Shown here piece after piece: positions 10,276-21,060 of a DNA stretch of 64,000 nucleotides (the first letter of the stretch is position 1; each line of letters opens with the position of its first letter). Under the pieces are notes generated by a model. That model did no database searches. It had not been told where the DNA came from and worked only from the letters and a program-made list of their open reading frames with translations. A program made the position numbers and the translations under genes. The stretch comes from Anthoceros angustus (taxonomy: Eukaryota > Streptophyta > Anthocerotopsida > Anthocerotales > Anthocerotaceae). The DNA lies in contig VJWM01000197.1 of the NCBI GenBank assembly GCA_010909165.1, positions 341,477 to 405,476 on the forward strand, read 5' to 3'.

Positions 10276-12240
10276 ATGGATCCTGTTGGAAGCGCAGAGC
10301 CCAGGAATCGGGGACAGTTCTATTCTCAGGGCCAGGGGCCTGCGAGGCCGGCAGCGGTAGCGGCAGTAGATCAGGTTGGCCTGGGCTCGGCCTCCTCCTG
10401 CCATCTCCTTCTTTGTCCCCACGTTGGCCATGCACCGAAACAGCGTCTACCTCAACCTCTGCTGCTGCCTACAGGCGCCGGCTGCACCAGCTGGGCCCGG
10501 CGAGGGAAGAAGCACCGTGAAAATGTTGAGGGCAAGCTTCGATGCCCAGATCGCGGAGAGGATAGCCGCGCAGCGCCGGCTCGACGATGTTTCCAGGAAG
10601 GTAGCCTGTTGTGCTCCATGACATGCTGCTATGTTCCCAGGGTTCGGCATGCGTGCTCACAGCTCCGGCGTCGGCATCCTTCCTGGTGTGCAGAAGCCGG
10701 GGCCGGCTGCTGCGAGGCCGAACGTGTCTCTCACGCCGTTTCCTGGGTCGGTACCTTCTCCCGGTGGAGCTCAACAGGTTTGTCACGGAAGGGGAGGAGT
10801 GTGGTTTCGTGGTTCCAGGGTTTGTGCTCTGTGCTCATGGCCGGAACTGGATGCTGCATGATGCAGCTGCGGCCTCCATCTGCTGCTGTTTTGCCGTTTC
10901 CTGTCCCAGGCGCTGCTGCTGCTGCTCAGCCGCGCGCTGCTACGGCCTTTGTGCCTCCTCCGGTCCCGCCTCCTCCACCCTTTCCTGCAGGTGGAGGTGC
11001 GAGGCCGCGTGGGCCCTTCGTGCTTCTCAGTGTCCCTCTGGTTGGTACTCCGACTCTGCCGGTTGCGTTCAAGCGGCTGGACACGTTTCCCAAGGAGGGG
11101 CAGGGGCGTGCTGTGCCGGATCCGTCGGCGGGGTTGGGCCTGGGAGCCACTGGGCTTATTACCAACAGCAGCAAGCAGAGTAGGGCTTGGTGACAAGTCT
11201 GTCGACGGTCTTGCTTGATTCTGCATTCTCGTATGACTTCACATGATGATGTGGTCCGGTGGCCTCAGACAGGCACTGCTCAGACAGGGTTTCCTCAGAC
11301 TGGCACTCCTCGAGCAGGAACAGAATCGCCACGGCCGGCTGCCCAAGGACTTGCTAATGTGCCTACAGTAAGCATAACATCTTTCAGCACAAGGATGGCG
11401 TTGTGTATGTGAGCAAAACATGAGGAATGGAATGTTGGCAGGCAAGCAACCCCCGCACAGCAGTCCAGGGAACTGGGGTGCGAGGAGACAATCTTGAGGG
11501 GCAGCGGCAGGGGCAGGAACAGGTGGAAGCGAGGATGAAGGGAACTCAGGTTGTGTCCGTGAAACCAAAAGTGCTACACCACGAGTTGGAGGTGTGAACT
11601 TCAGGCAAATGGAACACAACTTGTTCATCATATGTGGAACCTCTATGAACATGTGATTTCTGCAGGTGGTCGATGATGAGGAAGGCGATGAATCCGATCA
11701 AATTCGAGGCCCTGACCAGGTGAACACTTTGGCCATATCTCTTCTCCAAACTTGCTACCACATGGACCTGATATCCCTCGAGGTATGAAATCAGAAAACT
11801 CGGAAAACAGGGCGAAACGAGCCTAAAGAGGCTGGGCTCATGAAGGCACACGAAAAGGAAATTGCCTCTCTAAGGAAGCAGCTCATCCTCATGCAACAAC
11901 AGGCTCAGTATGACGTTTCCTACTACCAACAAGAGGTTGGCAATGCCGCTGGCTATGTGTGCATTGATGGACTTCACTGAACCCTGTTTGTCACCTGATA
12001 CCAAACATGTGGGTGGGTCTGCAGCTGGTTGCGTTGCAGTGCGAGTTGGCTGAAGAACGCGCCACCAAGCAGCCTGGTTCAGGTTTGTCATGGTCGGCTG
12101 TAGATGAGCCTAATCTTCGGCAGCAGGTTATCAGTGTACTCAGGGACAGCATACAGAGGATGCAAAACCTGATGACTGCCCTCAAGCAAGAGCGAGAGAG
12201 GAATCGTGACCTCAGCTCGCAAGTACAGCAGGTCATGTGA
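10276..12240 (+). CDS. Unrecognised Pro-rich/coiled-coil protein gene, partial exon set (copy 1)
   Basis: Plus-strand exons can be chained by splice sites and phase: 10475-10600 (ends LDDVSRK), a segment ending at 11591 (ends HHELE), 11666-11719 (VVDDEEGDESDQIRGPDQ), 11795-11935 (KEIASLRKQLILMQQQ) and 12040-12231 (CELAEERATKQ, then VLRDSIQRMQNLMTALKQER). The last four join in phase 0. The middle part around 10.9-11.0 kb carries a Pro-rich stretch (PPPVPPPPPFP). The product would be acidic and then coiled-coil. The family is not recognised, and both ends and the 10.6-11.4 kb exons are unresolved. GC content is higher than in the surrounding DNA. A 3' part of this gene is duplicated at 13.55-14.46 kb, and the last coding segment again at 15.5-15.7 kb. 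It may be a gene disrupted or carried by the surrounding retroelement-derived DNA, or one fragmented in assembly. Confidence 0.45.
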
Positions 12241-15200
12241 AGGGCGGTGCACAACTGGCATACCCGCATACCCGCAGACCGCCGTGTCACCGCATACGGC
12301 GGTATGCTGCGCAGTATGCTGGAAGGACGGAAGCGCCATTAAAAGAAAACTCTGTTGTCAGTGCAAAGAAGTTAGAGAAGTTTTTATGGAGGTGAAAAAA
12401 CGATGGGAAGAGTCCATCCAGAGGGGACAACCAAAGACCAGGGGTCGAGGTGGAGAGGGGGGTTGAGGTGGAGATTCTGGGCGCCGTGGAAAGGAGTAAC
12501 TGAGCTTCCTATCTAAAGTCACCTATTGCACCCATAATATTATATAGGAAGAATAAATGGTTTGCAAACCATGGAGGTGAAAGGAAGATCCGTCATTATC
12601 TGTCATTAACTTTCCGTGTGGAGGGTCATCGCTGAGAGTGCTCGTTGAAGGGTAATTGAAACCCGTTGTGGGAGGCATGGTAAGCTTTGGTACATGACTT
12701 GACAAATTTGTCAAAGTCTTCAGTCAATGCAAGTGGAAAAGAAGATGTGGCCCGCTTGCATCTTGCTATATTTGCAGACCTTGAGAGCCGCCGCCCCAGC
12801 AGCAAGCAGAGTAGGGCTTGGTGACAAGTCTGTCGACGGTCTTGCTTGATTCTGCATTCTCGTATGACTTCACATGATGATGTGGTCCGGTGGCCTCAGA
12901 CAGGCACTGCTCAGACAGGGTTTCCTCAGACTGGCACTCCTCGAGCAGGAACAGAATCGCCACGGCCGGCTGCCCAAGGACTTGCTAATGTGCCTACAGT
13001 AAGCATAACATCTTTCAGCACAAGGATGGCGTTGTGTATGTGAGCAAAACATGAGGAATGGAATGTTGGCAGGCAGCAACCTCGGACGCTAGTGATGACC
13101 GAGCGGAGATGGTGTCACGTGTACGATCGGTAACCACCACATCCGCCACGAAACTTGGTCGCCATGGACAAGGTATAGGTCACCCTAATTGAACGACCTA
13201 TATGGAGAGTATACCGCTCTCTCCGGTCATGTAGCCGCGAGCGATGGCGAACATGACATCGCTGGATGGCGTTGTGGTGGCAATGCGATGACCGTGGGGA
13301 CAATGAGCAAGGTGTGCCCCAAAATCATCGAGGCGGAGCGGCACTGCAAGTAAGGAGCGAAGAAGCCACGAGTTGGAGTAGGCCAAGACGAATCGCATCG
13401 CAGAGTGAAGGTGGTTGGTGCGATGTGAAAACCCCTGTGATGCATGGGCGGGCCAACAGCCAAGCACTGCGCCTTCCTGCAACAAGAGCGAGCCGCGCCT
13501 TGTGGACCCGGGATGGAGGGGTCCCGGAGGGCGATCGAAAGCGCCGAGCCGCTCGAGCAGGAACAGAATCGCCACGGCCGGCTGCCCAAGGACTTGCTAA
13601 TGTGCCTACAGTAAGCATAACATCTTTCAGCACAAGGATGGCGTTGTGTATGTGAGCAAAACATGAGGAATGGAATGTTGGCAGCAACCCCGCACAGCAG
13701 TCCAGGGAACTGGGGTGCGAGGAGACAATCTTGAGGCAGCGGCAGGGGCAGGAACAGGTGGAAGCGAGGATGAAGGGAACTCAGGTTGTGTCCGTGAAAC
13801 CAAAAGTGCTACACCACGAGTTGGAGGTGTGAACTTCAGGCAAATGGAACACAACTTGTTCATCATATGTGGAACCTCTATGAACATGTGATTTCTGCAG
13901 GTGGTCGATGATGAGGAAGGCGATGAATCCGATCAAATTCGAGGCCCTGACCAGGTGAACACTTTGGCCATATCTCTTCTCCAAACTTGCTACCACATGG
14001 ACCTGATATCCCTCGAGGTATGAAATCAGAAAACTCGGAAAACAGGGCGAAACGAGCCTAAAGAGGCTGGGCTCATGAAGGCACACGAAAAGGAAATTGC
14101 CTCTCTAAGGAAGCAGCTCATCCTCATGCAACAACAGGCTCAGTATGACGTTTCCTACTACCAACAAGAGGTTGGCAATGCCGCTGGCTATGTGTGCATT
14201 GATGGACTTCACTGAACCCTGTTTGTCACCTGATACCAAACATGTGGGTGGGTCTGCAGCTGGTTGCGTTGCAGTGCGAGTTGGCTGAAGAACGCGCCAC
14301 CAAGCAGCCTGGTTCAGGTTTGTCATGGTCGGCTGTAGATGAGCCTAATCTTCGGCAGCAGGTTATCAGTGTACTCAGGGACAGCATACAGAGGATGCAA
14401 AACCTGATGACTGCCCTCAAGCAAGAGCGAGAGGAATCGTGACCTCAGCTCGTACAGCAGGTCATGTGAAGGGCGGTGCACAACTGGCATACCCGCATAC
14501 CCGCAGACCGCCGTGTCACCGCATACGGCGGTATGCTGCGCAGTATGCTGGAAGGACGGAAGCGCCATTAAAAGAAAACTCTGTTGTCAGTGCAAAGAAG
14601 TTAGAGAAGTTTTATGGAGGTGAAAAACGATGGGAAGAGTCCATCCAGAGGGACAACCAAAGACCAGGGGTCGAGGTGGAGAGGGGTTGAGGTGGAGATT
14701 CTGGGCGCCGTGAAAGGAGTAACTGAGCTTCCTATCTAAAGTCACCTATTGCACCCATAATATTATATAGGAAGAATAAATGGTTTGCAAACCATGGAGG
14801 TGAAAGGAAGATCCGTCATTATCTGTCATTAACTTTCCGTGGAGGGTCATCGCTGAGAGTGCTCGTTGAAGGGTAATTGAAACCCGTTGTGGGAGGCATG
14901 GTAAGCTTTGGTACATGACTTGACAAATTTGTCAAAGTCTTCAGTCAATGCAAGTGGAAAAGAAGATGTGGCCCGCTTGCATCTTGCTATATTTGCAGAC
15001 CTTGAGAGCCGCTGCTCCAGTAGCAGCCCAACCTGGATAGTTAGTGATAACTTGAGTGGAGATGGTGTCACGTGTACGATCGGTAACCACCACATCCGCC
15101 ACCGAAACTTGGTCGCCATGGACAAGGTATAGGTCACCCCTAATTGAACGACCTATATGGAGAGTATACTGCCGCTCTCTCCAGGTCATGTAGCCGCTTT

Positions 15201-16420
15201 CGCGAGCGATGGCGAACATGACATCGCTGGATGGCGTTGTGGTGGCAATGCGATGACCGTGGGGACAATGAGCAAGGTGTGCCCCAAAATCATCGAGGCG
15301 GAGCGGCACTGCAAGTAAGGAGCGAAGAAGCCACGAGTTGGAGTAGGCCAAGACGAATCGCATCGCAGAGTGAAGGTGGTTGGTGCGATGTGAAAACCCC
15401 TGTGATGCATGGGCGGGCCAACAGCCAAGCACTGCGCCTTCCTGCAACAAGAGGTTGGCAATGCCGCTGGCTATGTGTGCATTGATGGACTTCACTGAAC
15501 CCTGTTGTCACCTGATACCAAACATGTGGGTGGGTCTGCAGCTGGTTGCGTTGCAGTGCGAGTTGGCTGAAGAACGCGCCACCAAGCAGCCTGGTTCAGG
15601 TTTGTCATGGTCGGCTGTAGATGAGCCTAATCTTCGGCAGCAGGTTATCAGTGTACTCAGGGACAGCATACAGAGGATGCAAAACCTGATGACTGCCCTC
15701 AAGCAAGAGCGAGCCGCGCCTTGTGGACCCGGGATGGAGGGGTCCCGGAGGCGATCGAAAGCGCCGAGCCGCTCGAGCAGAGATGCTCGCAACCCCTCGA
15801 AACCATCAAGAATAAATGGTTTGCAAACCATGGAGGTGAAAGGAAGATCCGTCATTATCTGTCATTAACTTTCCGTGTGGAGGGTCATCGCTGAGAGTGC
15901 TCGTTGAAGGGTAATTGAAACCCGTTGTGGGAGGCATGGTAAGCTTTGGTACATGACTTGACAAATTTGTCAAAGTCTTCAGTCAATGCAAGTGGAAAAG
16001 AAGATGTGGCCCGCTTGCATCTTGCTATATTTGCAGACCTTGAGAGCCGCCGGCTGTGAGCCCAACCTGGATAGTTAGTGATAACTTGAGTGGAGATGGT
16101 GTCACGTGTACGATCGGTAACCACCACATCCGCCACCGAAACTTGGTCGCCATGGACAAGGTATAGGTCACCCCTAATTGAACGACCTATATGGAGAGTA
16201 TACTGCCGCTCTCTCCAGGTCATGTAGCCGCTTTCGCGAGCGATAGCGAACATGACATCGCGGATGGCGTTGTGAGTGGCAATGCGATGACCCCGTGGGG
16301 ACAATGAGCAAGGTGTGCCCCAAAATCATCGAGGGCAGAGCGGCACTCGCAAGTAAGGAGCGAAGAAGCCACAGGTTGGAGTAGGCCAAGACGAAATCGC
16401 ATCGCAGTAGTGAAGCTGCC
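11166..16420. repeat. Mosaic of duplicated blocks A-D
   Basis: Four blocks recur in different orders. Block A: 11166-11444, 12797-13075 and part at 13552-13684. Block B (coiled-coil exons): 11445-12470, 13685-14690 and part at 15444-15712. Block C: 12471-12790, 14691-15010 and 15808-16047. Block D: 13081-13497, 15040-15455 and 16065-16420. Blocks C and D read on the minus strand as the C-terminal end of the retroelement; A and B read on the plus strand as the coiled-coil gene. A 70-bp bridge (13489-13559 and 15711-15780) occurs at two junctions. Copies are nearly identical except for short deletions. Confidence 0.85.
13552..14700 (+). pseudogene. Duplicated, frameshifted copy 2 of the coiled-coil gene segment
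   Basis: This repeats block A (partial) plus block B. Compared with copy 1 it has small deletions, for example CTTGAGGGGCAG to CTTGAGGCAG near 13731-13740 (loses two G, shifting the exon that ends HHELE), GCGAGAGAGG to GCGAGAGG, and CTCGCAAGTACAG to CTCGTACAG near 14450. The exons VVDDEEGDESDQ, KEIASLRKQ and CELAEERATKQ remain open. The copy therefore looks non-functional unless the indels are sequence errors. Confidence 0.65.
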
Positions 16421-18545
16421 GGGGAAGAGACCTCCAGCGAGAACAGACCTGTGCCTCCAAATTGCATAGGTAGGGATGCTTGCCAGCGGGCCAAATCGCC
16501 CACCGGGCACTCAAAAGGCCCTGAACCCGGGATGTCCCTAAGAGTATCCATAATCTTCCTATCAAACCGCCGCAGCCGAGACAAAAGGGTCGGGGACGTA
16601 GGCAGCGTACGGATGAGATAACCAGGGCGCCTAGCAAAACAGGAGGAAAGAATTCCAAAGGCCACCTGTATATCCTCCAGCAAAGGGAGGTCATCGACAT
16701 GGGAAAGGTCCTCTGCGAGAACCTGGTCCAGGAAGCTCTCGATGAAGTCAGGGGAACTGAAGGGGACCCCTAGAATACGCAGTCCCAAATCCGGAGCAAT
16801 CTCCATAGCGGGAAACTGAAAAGTAGGTGGAATCCCCGACGGAGACCAAACGCGGCACTTGGACAACTTGACCTTCAAGCCCACCAAAGAAAGCTCATGA
16901 GAAAAGAGCTCAAAGGCCTCCTTGACTTTGTTCCCAGGCCCGAGGATGTGAGAATCGTATGCCAGTGAAGGAAAGACATTGTCGCGCACTGAGAAGGTGG
17001 CCCTAGATAGGCCCTATAGTAAGCAATGGCGAAGAGAGCACCACCCAGGGGATTGCCTTGCCTGGTATCTGTGGCCGATTCCAAGACAGAGACAACAAAT
17101 CCTGAAGAGATGTTCTTGTGCTGGTAGTAGAGGTTGGAGGACCTCCCGTAGAAGCACCGGACAAAAGGTATAAGGCTCCCCAGAACGCCGCCAGCATCCC
17201 TAAGCTCCTCGAAGATGACGCTCCTAGAAATGGTATTGAAGGCGTTCTCGACATCAACCTGTAAGACCACCCACTCCGGATGCGTATCAAGGCATGCCTT
17301 CACTCCAAGCACCATAGACTCACAGCCCCCCGGAGTAGCAATACCAAATTGAAGGGGGTTGAGGTGTTGTTGAAGAAGGGAGCGGCACTGAAGGACAATA
17401 GTGCGGTTGAGAAGCCGCATGAAGGCTTCCCCGACCGCGAGTGGACGCACGCCCGAGCCTGGGGCTGGGTTGTCCATAGCGACAAGCCTGCTCGCTGCAG
17501 GAACATGGGAAATCCGTTGAGGCGTCTCACCCCGAGCCACCGCAGCGGCCAGAGAAAAGAGCTCCGGGAAGCCACTAGATGGATCTTTGGGGAGAAAAAG
17601 GTCCCTTAGGTGTTCAAACACCATTCCTAACAACTCGGCAGATGAAAGACGTGGGGTGTAGAGAGTGCCAGAGTAAAAGCTGCCCGATCTAGGGAGAAGG
17701 GGTCCTCCGGGACATAGTCGGGTATGTCCGCAAGGATGGCATCCTTGGGTGCTGGATGGAGGGCATAGAGGGCAATAATGGTCTCTTCAGAAGCGGGGGC
17801 CAGGGAGAGGGGTCGAAGAGCCCTGGCAACGCGAGCATATTTACCTGCCTGGCCAAGCAACTTGCAACGATGCAGGTTTGTTGCATTACCCAGGACCTGT
17901 TCCAACTGCTGTGCGGATTCCGCCCGAGCCTTGGCAGCACGCAAAGTCTCCTCCTGGAGGGATGCCAAGTCACCAGCCCGAAAGCGCCGAAGATGGATAG
18001 CAACTTTCGTGGAAGCCCCACCCCTAGTACAACGAAGACACCACCGAGGGAGAAGCAGGAGAAGGCACCAAGCTAACTCGTCCTTGGGATCGAGCGCAAG
18101 GCGATCCAATGGAAGACGGAACGCCAAACGTGCATCATCATGAAGGTGGCGGGGAAGCCTGCGGAAGATGCGTGGGCATGGAAAGCGGGTTTCAAACATC
18201 CTAAGGATGTGATCCAATCACCTGGCCACACCATTCCGGAAGAGAGAGGCATTTGAGGACCATACTGACGGAGCTCGCACACGAATCGGAGGAAGTCGCA
18301 ATGTGCACTTGGGTAGCCCAAGTAGTCTGGTCGAAATCTTTATGCATGTGCCCAATGTGGGTTTTCACCCCCTTGACACTGCTGCAGAGTTGAGCATGGA
18401 CACGAGTGTCCTCGAGCGATCTGAAGGTGTAGACCGCCCCATTGGGTAGGGTACTAAAAGAGCCTGCAAACGCCAGCCAGAGGGTGACAGGGCCGAGGAG
18501 GTACCAAGGACCGGGGACAAAACGAGCCCAGTCTTTATCGGACAT
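15885..18545 (-). mobile_element. Non-LTR retroelement with reverse transcriptase, degenerate
   Basis: The minus strand carries, from 18.5 kb leftwards: a region with Arg/Leu-rich LLLLPRW-type sequence and repeated Ala/Glu (about 18217-17627); the reverse transcriptase core (17633-16875) with RPLAVGEAFMRLL, QFGIATPGGCESM, LQVDVENAFNTISR and QGNPLGGALF; a thumb-like part (16989-16330) with LKVKLSKCRVWSPSGIPP, LRILGVPFSSPDF and FGGTGLFSLE; a His/Cys-containing segment (FGAHLAHCPHG, HNAIRDVMF); and a C-terminal segment VVVTDRTRDT, VITNYPGWA, FPLALTEDFDKF ending at 15885. The order RT, zinc-like motif, PD-(D/E)XK-like endonuclease fits elements that lack an N-terminal APE nuclease. The expected FADD-box Asp pair around 16.95 kb is disrupted and frames shift, so the copy looks dead. 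The clade is not determined. Confidence 0.75.
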
Positions 18546-18813
18546 ACGGAGTGTGAGCTCTGTATGGCGAACCCTAAAGAGCCATGCCTAGAGGGACTGC
18601 AACCCACTGCCATAGTATTCATTATGTTATTGGTAGAATTTTCTTGTCACAAGTTAGAACTTGGATTCTCATGTCACTTACTCCTCTTGGTCCGATAACC
18701 ATGGCCTAGGTTTGGTTACACATTCGTATGCTCATGCTTGCAATCGCGATGGTCCTGTAACTAATTAATGACACATAGGTAGCAATGAATGACACATAAA
18801 CAGTTTTGCATTT

Positions 18814-18967
18814 AGTCATAACCTATAGTGGGCAGTGGATTCTACCACAGCTGAGGGTAGGAAAAAAACAACTTTTAGGATGGCACATTCAGTCATAACC
18901 TATGGTGGGCAGTGGATTTGACCACAGCTGAGGGAAGGCCAAAAAAAAACACTTTTAGGATGGCTTC
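18814..18967. repeat. 77-bp tandem duplication
   Basis: Two diverged units start with AGTCATAACCTAT at 18814 and 18891 and end in CTTTTAGGATGGC. Confidence 0.9.
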
Positions 18968-19541
18968 GCTTGCTCCCGTATGCCGATGTGGCACGAGTCA
19001 CCCGACAACCAAATTACTTGGTTATTTGAAGGGTGTCTTAGCATGCTCCCTATTGCCTACACACAACACAAAGTACGGTTAAATGCTTGTGTACAGTACA
19101 CAGGTGAGTCCTCATAGCCCGACTCCCTGCTACCGCTAATGGTCGATGCCCACTAGTGTGTGCTACAATTGTGTGCAGGGAGGCTAGCCTTTCTCTTTTC
19201 ATCTTGTATCCTATGTTGAATACTACATATATATATGCAGGGAATGACAAGCGAGAGATAGACAACCTATAGACAATGATGCTTCGTCCGTTCTCTTTGT
19301 CAATGGCACATCGGACGCTCTACCATCCAGCGATAGAGACAATCCATGGCTAGTAGGCGCCCGCCTTGATGCTTTCACGCGGTCGGCATGCAACTTAAGC
19401 ATGATCTGGATATAGGAGAAGGGCAATGACATGTCGACGCCCACATTTCAACATATACCTGTGCTTCACAATTGTTGTCACACAGGTTAGTTGGTGAAGT
19501 GGTTAGTTGTGTGAGCTATGAAAGGAAGTCTTGGGATCGCG

Positions 19542-19729
19542 TAGCCATTAGTTTAGTTGGAGTTGCCATTAGTTTACCTGGAGTTTCGAGTTGCCATTAG
19601 TTTACCTGGAGTTTCGAGTTGCCATTAGTTTAGCTGGAGTTTTCATTAGTTTAGCTAGAGTTTCGAGTTGCCATTAGTTTAGCTGGAGTTTCTATTAGTT
19701 TCGCTGGAGTTTCGAGTTGCCATTAGTTG
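19542..19729. repeat. Degenerate tandem array of GCCATTAGTTTA(C/G)CTGGAG units
   Basis: Several short units (roughly 20-28 bp) of GCCATTAGTTTAGCTGGAGT with or without TTCGAGTT follow one another irregularly. No coding potential is seen. Confidence 0.85.
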
Positions 19730-19890
19730 CATGTCTAGAGGGCCTCCTCGCAACACTCTTGTATTGCATATCTAGAGGGCCTCCTCACAACACTCTTGCA
19801 TTGCATATCTAGAGGGCCTCCTCACAACACTCTTGCACTGCATATCTAGAGGGCCTCCTCACAACACTCTTGCATTGCATATTTAGAGGA
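19729..19890. repeat. 37-bp tandem repeat, about 4.4 copies
   Basis: Units of GCATATCTAGAGGGCCTCCT plus CACAACACTCTTGCATT start at 19729, 19766, 19803, 19840 and 19877. The same motif occurs once in inverse orientation at the end of the LTR-like element near 62.0 kb, so the array probably arose by expansion of that element's end. Confidence 0.9.
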
Positions 19891-20196
19891 CAAGCTATGA
19901 TATGAGATTGTCCTCTGTTAAAGAGTCTATATATACTAGCCCTTGGCATCAGTATATTCCTAAGATATCCTATTGGCATCAGCATATGCCGGAAATATCA
20001 TAAGAATACACTATAACATACAAGGAATGTGCTGAAGCATATTACTTGTGCTTATCCACTTAGCTATTGATAACCATGTTTAATTAACACTAATCAATAC
20101 TTAATTAACACAAGCACTTTAGATTAATTAATACGAATTACTTACTTAAATATAAGTAATCAGCATTAATTATTGCTAATCAAACACTAAACCCAA
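19860..20196 (-). mobile_element. LTR-like element, left copy (inverted relative to 61.57-62.05 kb)
   Basis: On the minus strand this matches 61565-62045 over most of its length. Shared landmarks include the segment ending in AACACTCTTGCATTGCATAT, a TATATATA-type core, CATATGCCGGAAATATC, GCATATTACTTGTGCTTATC and the end AATCAAACACTAAAC. In element orientation it begins with CACTTGGGTTTAGTGTTTGA. A solo LTR or a similar terminal repeat is likely. No gag/pol frames adjoin it. Confidence 0.55.
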
Positions 20197-20314
20197 GTGC
20201 CGAGATTAGTGTCACACGGCATGACAAAGTCAAGTTTGAGGGTATGGTGGCTTATTTCATTGATGATGAGTTGGTCATCCGCGAACCGAAGACTGCTGGA
20301 TCTCTCCCACAGGG

Positions 20315-21060
20315 CTGTGGGGTCCGTGTTGGTTCCCTTTGCCTGGCTTCTTGGAACTGCAATGGCTCTATCAACTGTAATCTAGGCAGAATGCTGGACC
20401 TGCTTACGCGCCGGGATAGCTGAGATATTGTGTTTTTATCTGAAACTCATGAGCATCATACTCGCGCTCTCCGGTCCTTCTCCAGATACCTTCCGACACC
20501 ATGTTTCCAGCAACTCTTGTAAAGCTTTTGGGGGTATTGCGTGCTACTTTCAGGAATCCTTGGGAGCTTCTATCTCTCTTGTTCGGCATTACAAGCTTAG
20601 TACTGGCCTTTGGATCCGAATTGCTACTACCCTTTTCTCTTCTCCGCGTGACCTTTATGTGGGTGATGTTACTTTTCTCCCACTTCCTCCATATATGCCA
20701 AGAGCGGCAACCCATATGCCGATCTCTTTGAGTTCTCCCCTGTTGCAGACATCCTTCTTTTTAAAGACTTCAACAATTGGACTGGCTGTTAGCAGGCCGT
20801 TATTTATGATGCTTTGGATTTTGGCAGGATTTTTCCTCTTGACCCTTTTGACCTTGGCCTCAACAAGCTCTCCTCCGACACCCACCTCGTCAACACCTGT
20901 GGCGCTACTCTTTTGCGCCTTGTTGTCTCACAACATGGTCATCTTCAACGGACTCCCCCGCTGGCCGGACAGTTTGGAAAATTCATTTTTCAGTACCGAC
21001 AGGCACTCCTCTAGCAGGCTAGACTATGTTATTGGTAATGTTGAGCTCCTTTCGCGTATG
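20315..21060 (+). pseudogene. Decayed LINE-type (APE/EEP) endonuclease fragment
   Basis: Pieces in shifting plus-strand frames read LCLASWNCNGSI, then a stop, DIVFLSETHEH, ALRSFSRYLP, LFKDFNNWTGC, DALDFGRIFPLDPFDLGLN, GKFIFQ and SSRLDYVIGN. These are the successive landmarks of the exonuclease-endonuclease-phosphatase domain at the start of many LINEs (WNxNG, ExH, NWTG-like, SRLDYxxxN). Several stops and frame changes show it is inactive. No reverse transcriptase follows on the plus strand; the RT at 15.9-18.5 kb is on the other strand and of a different layout. Confidence 0.6.

Noticed and set aside
10276..11193. Long plus-strand frame of 305 residues taken as one protein
   Set aside because: It runs through apparent splice sites and three overlapping frames are equally open in this GC-rich DNA; the coherent coiled-coil reading uses other frames.
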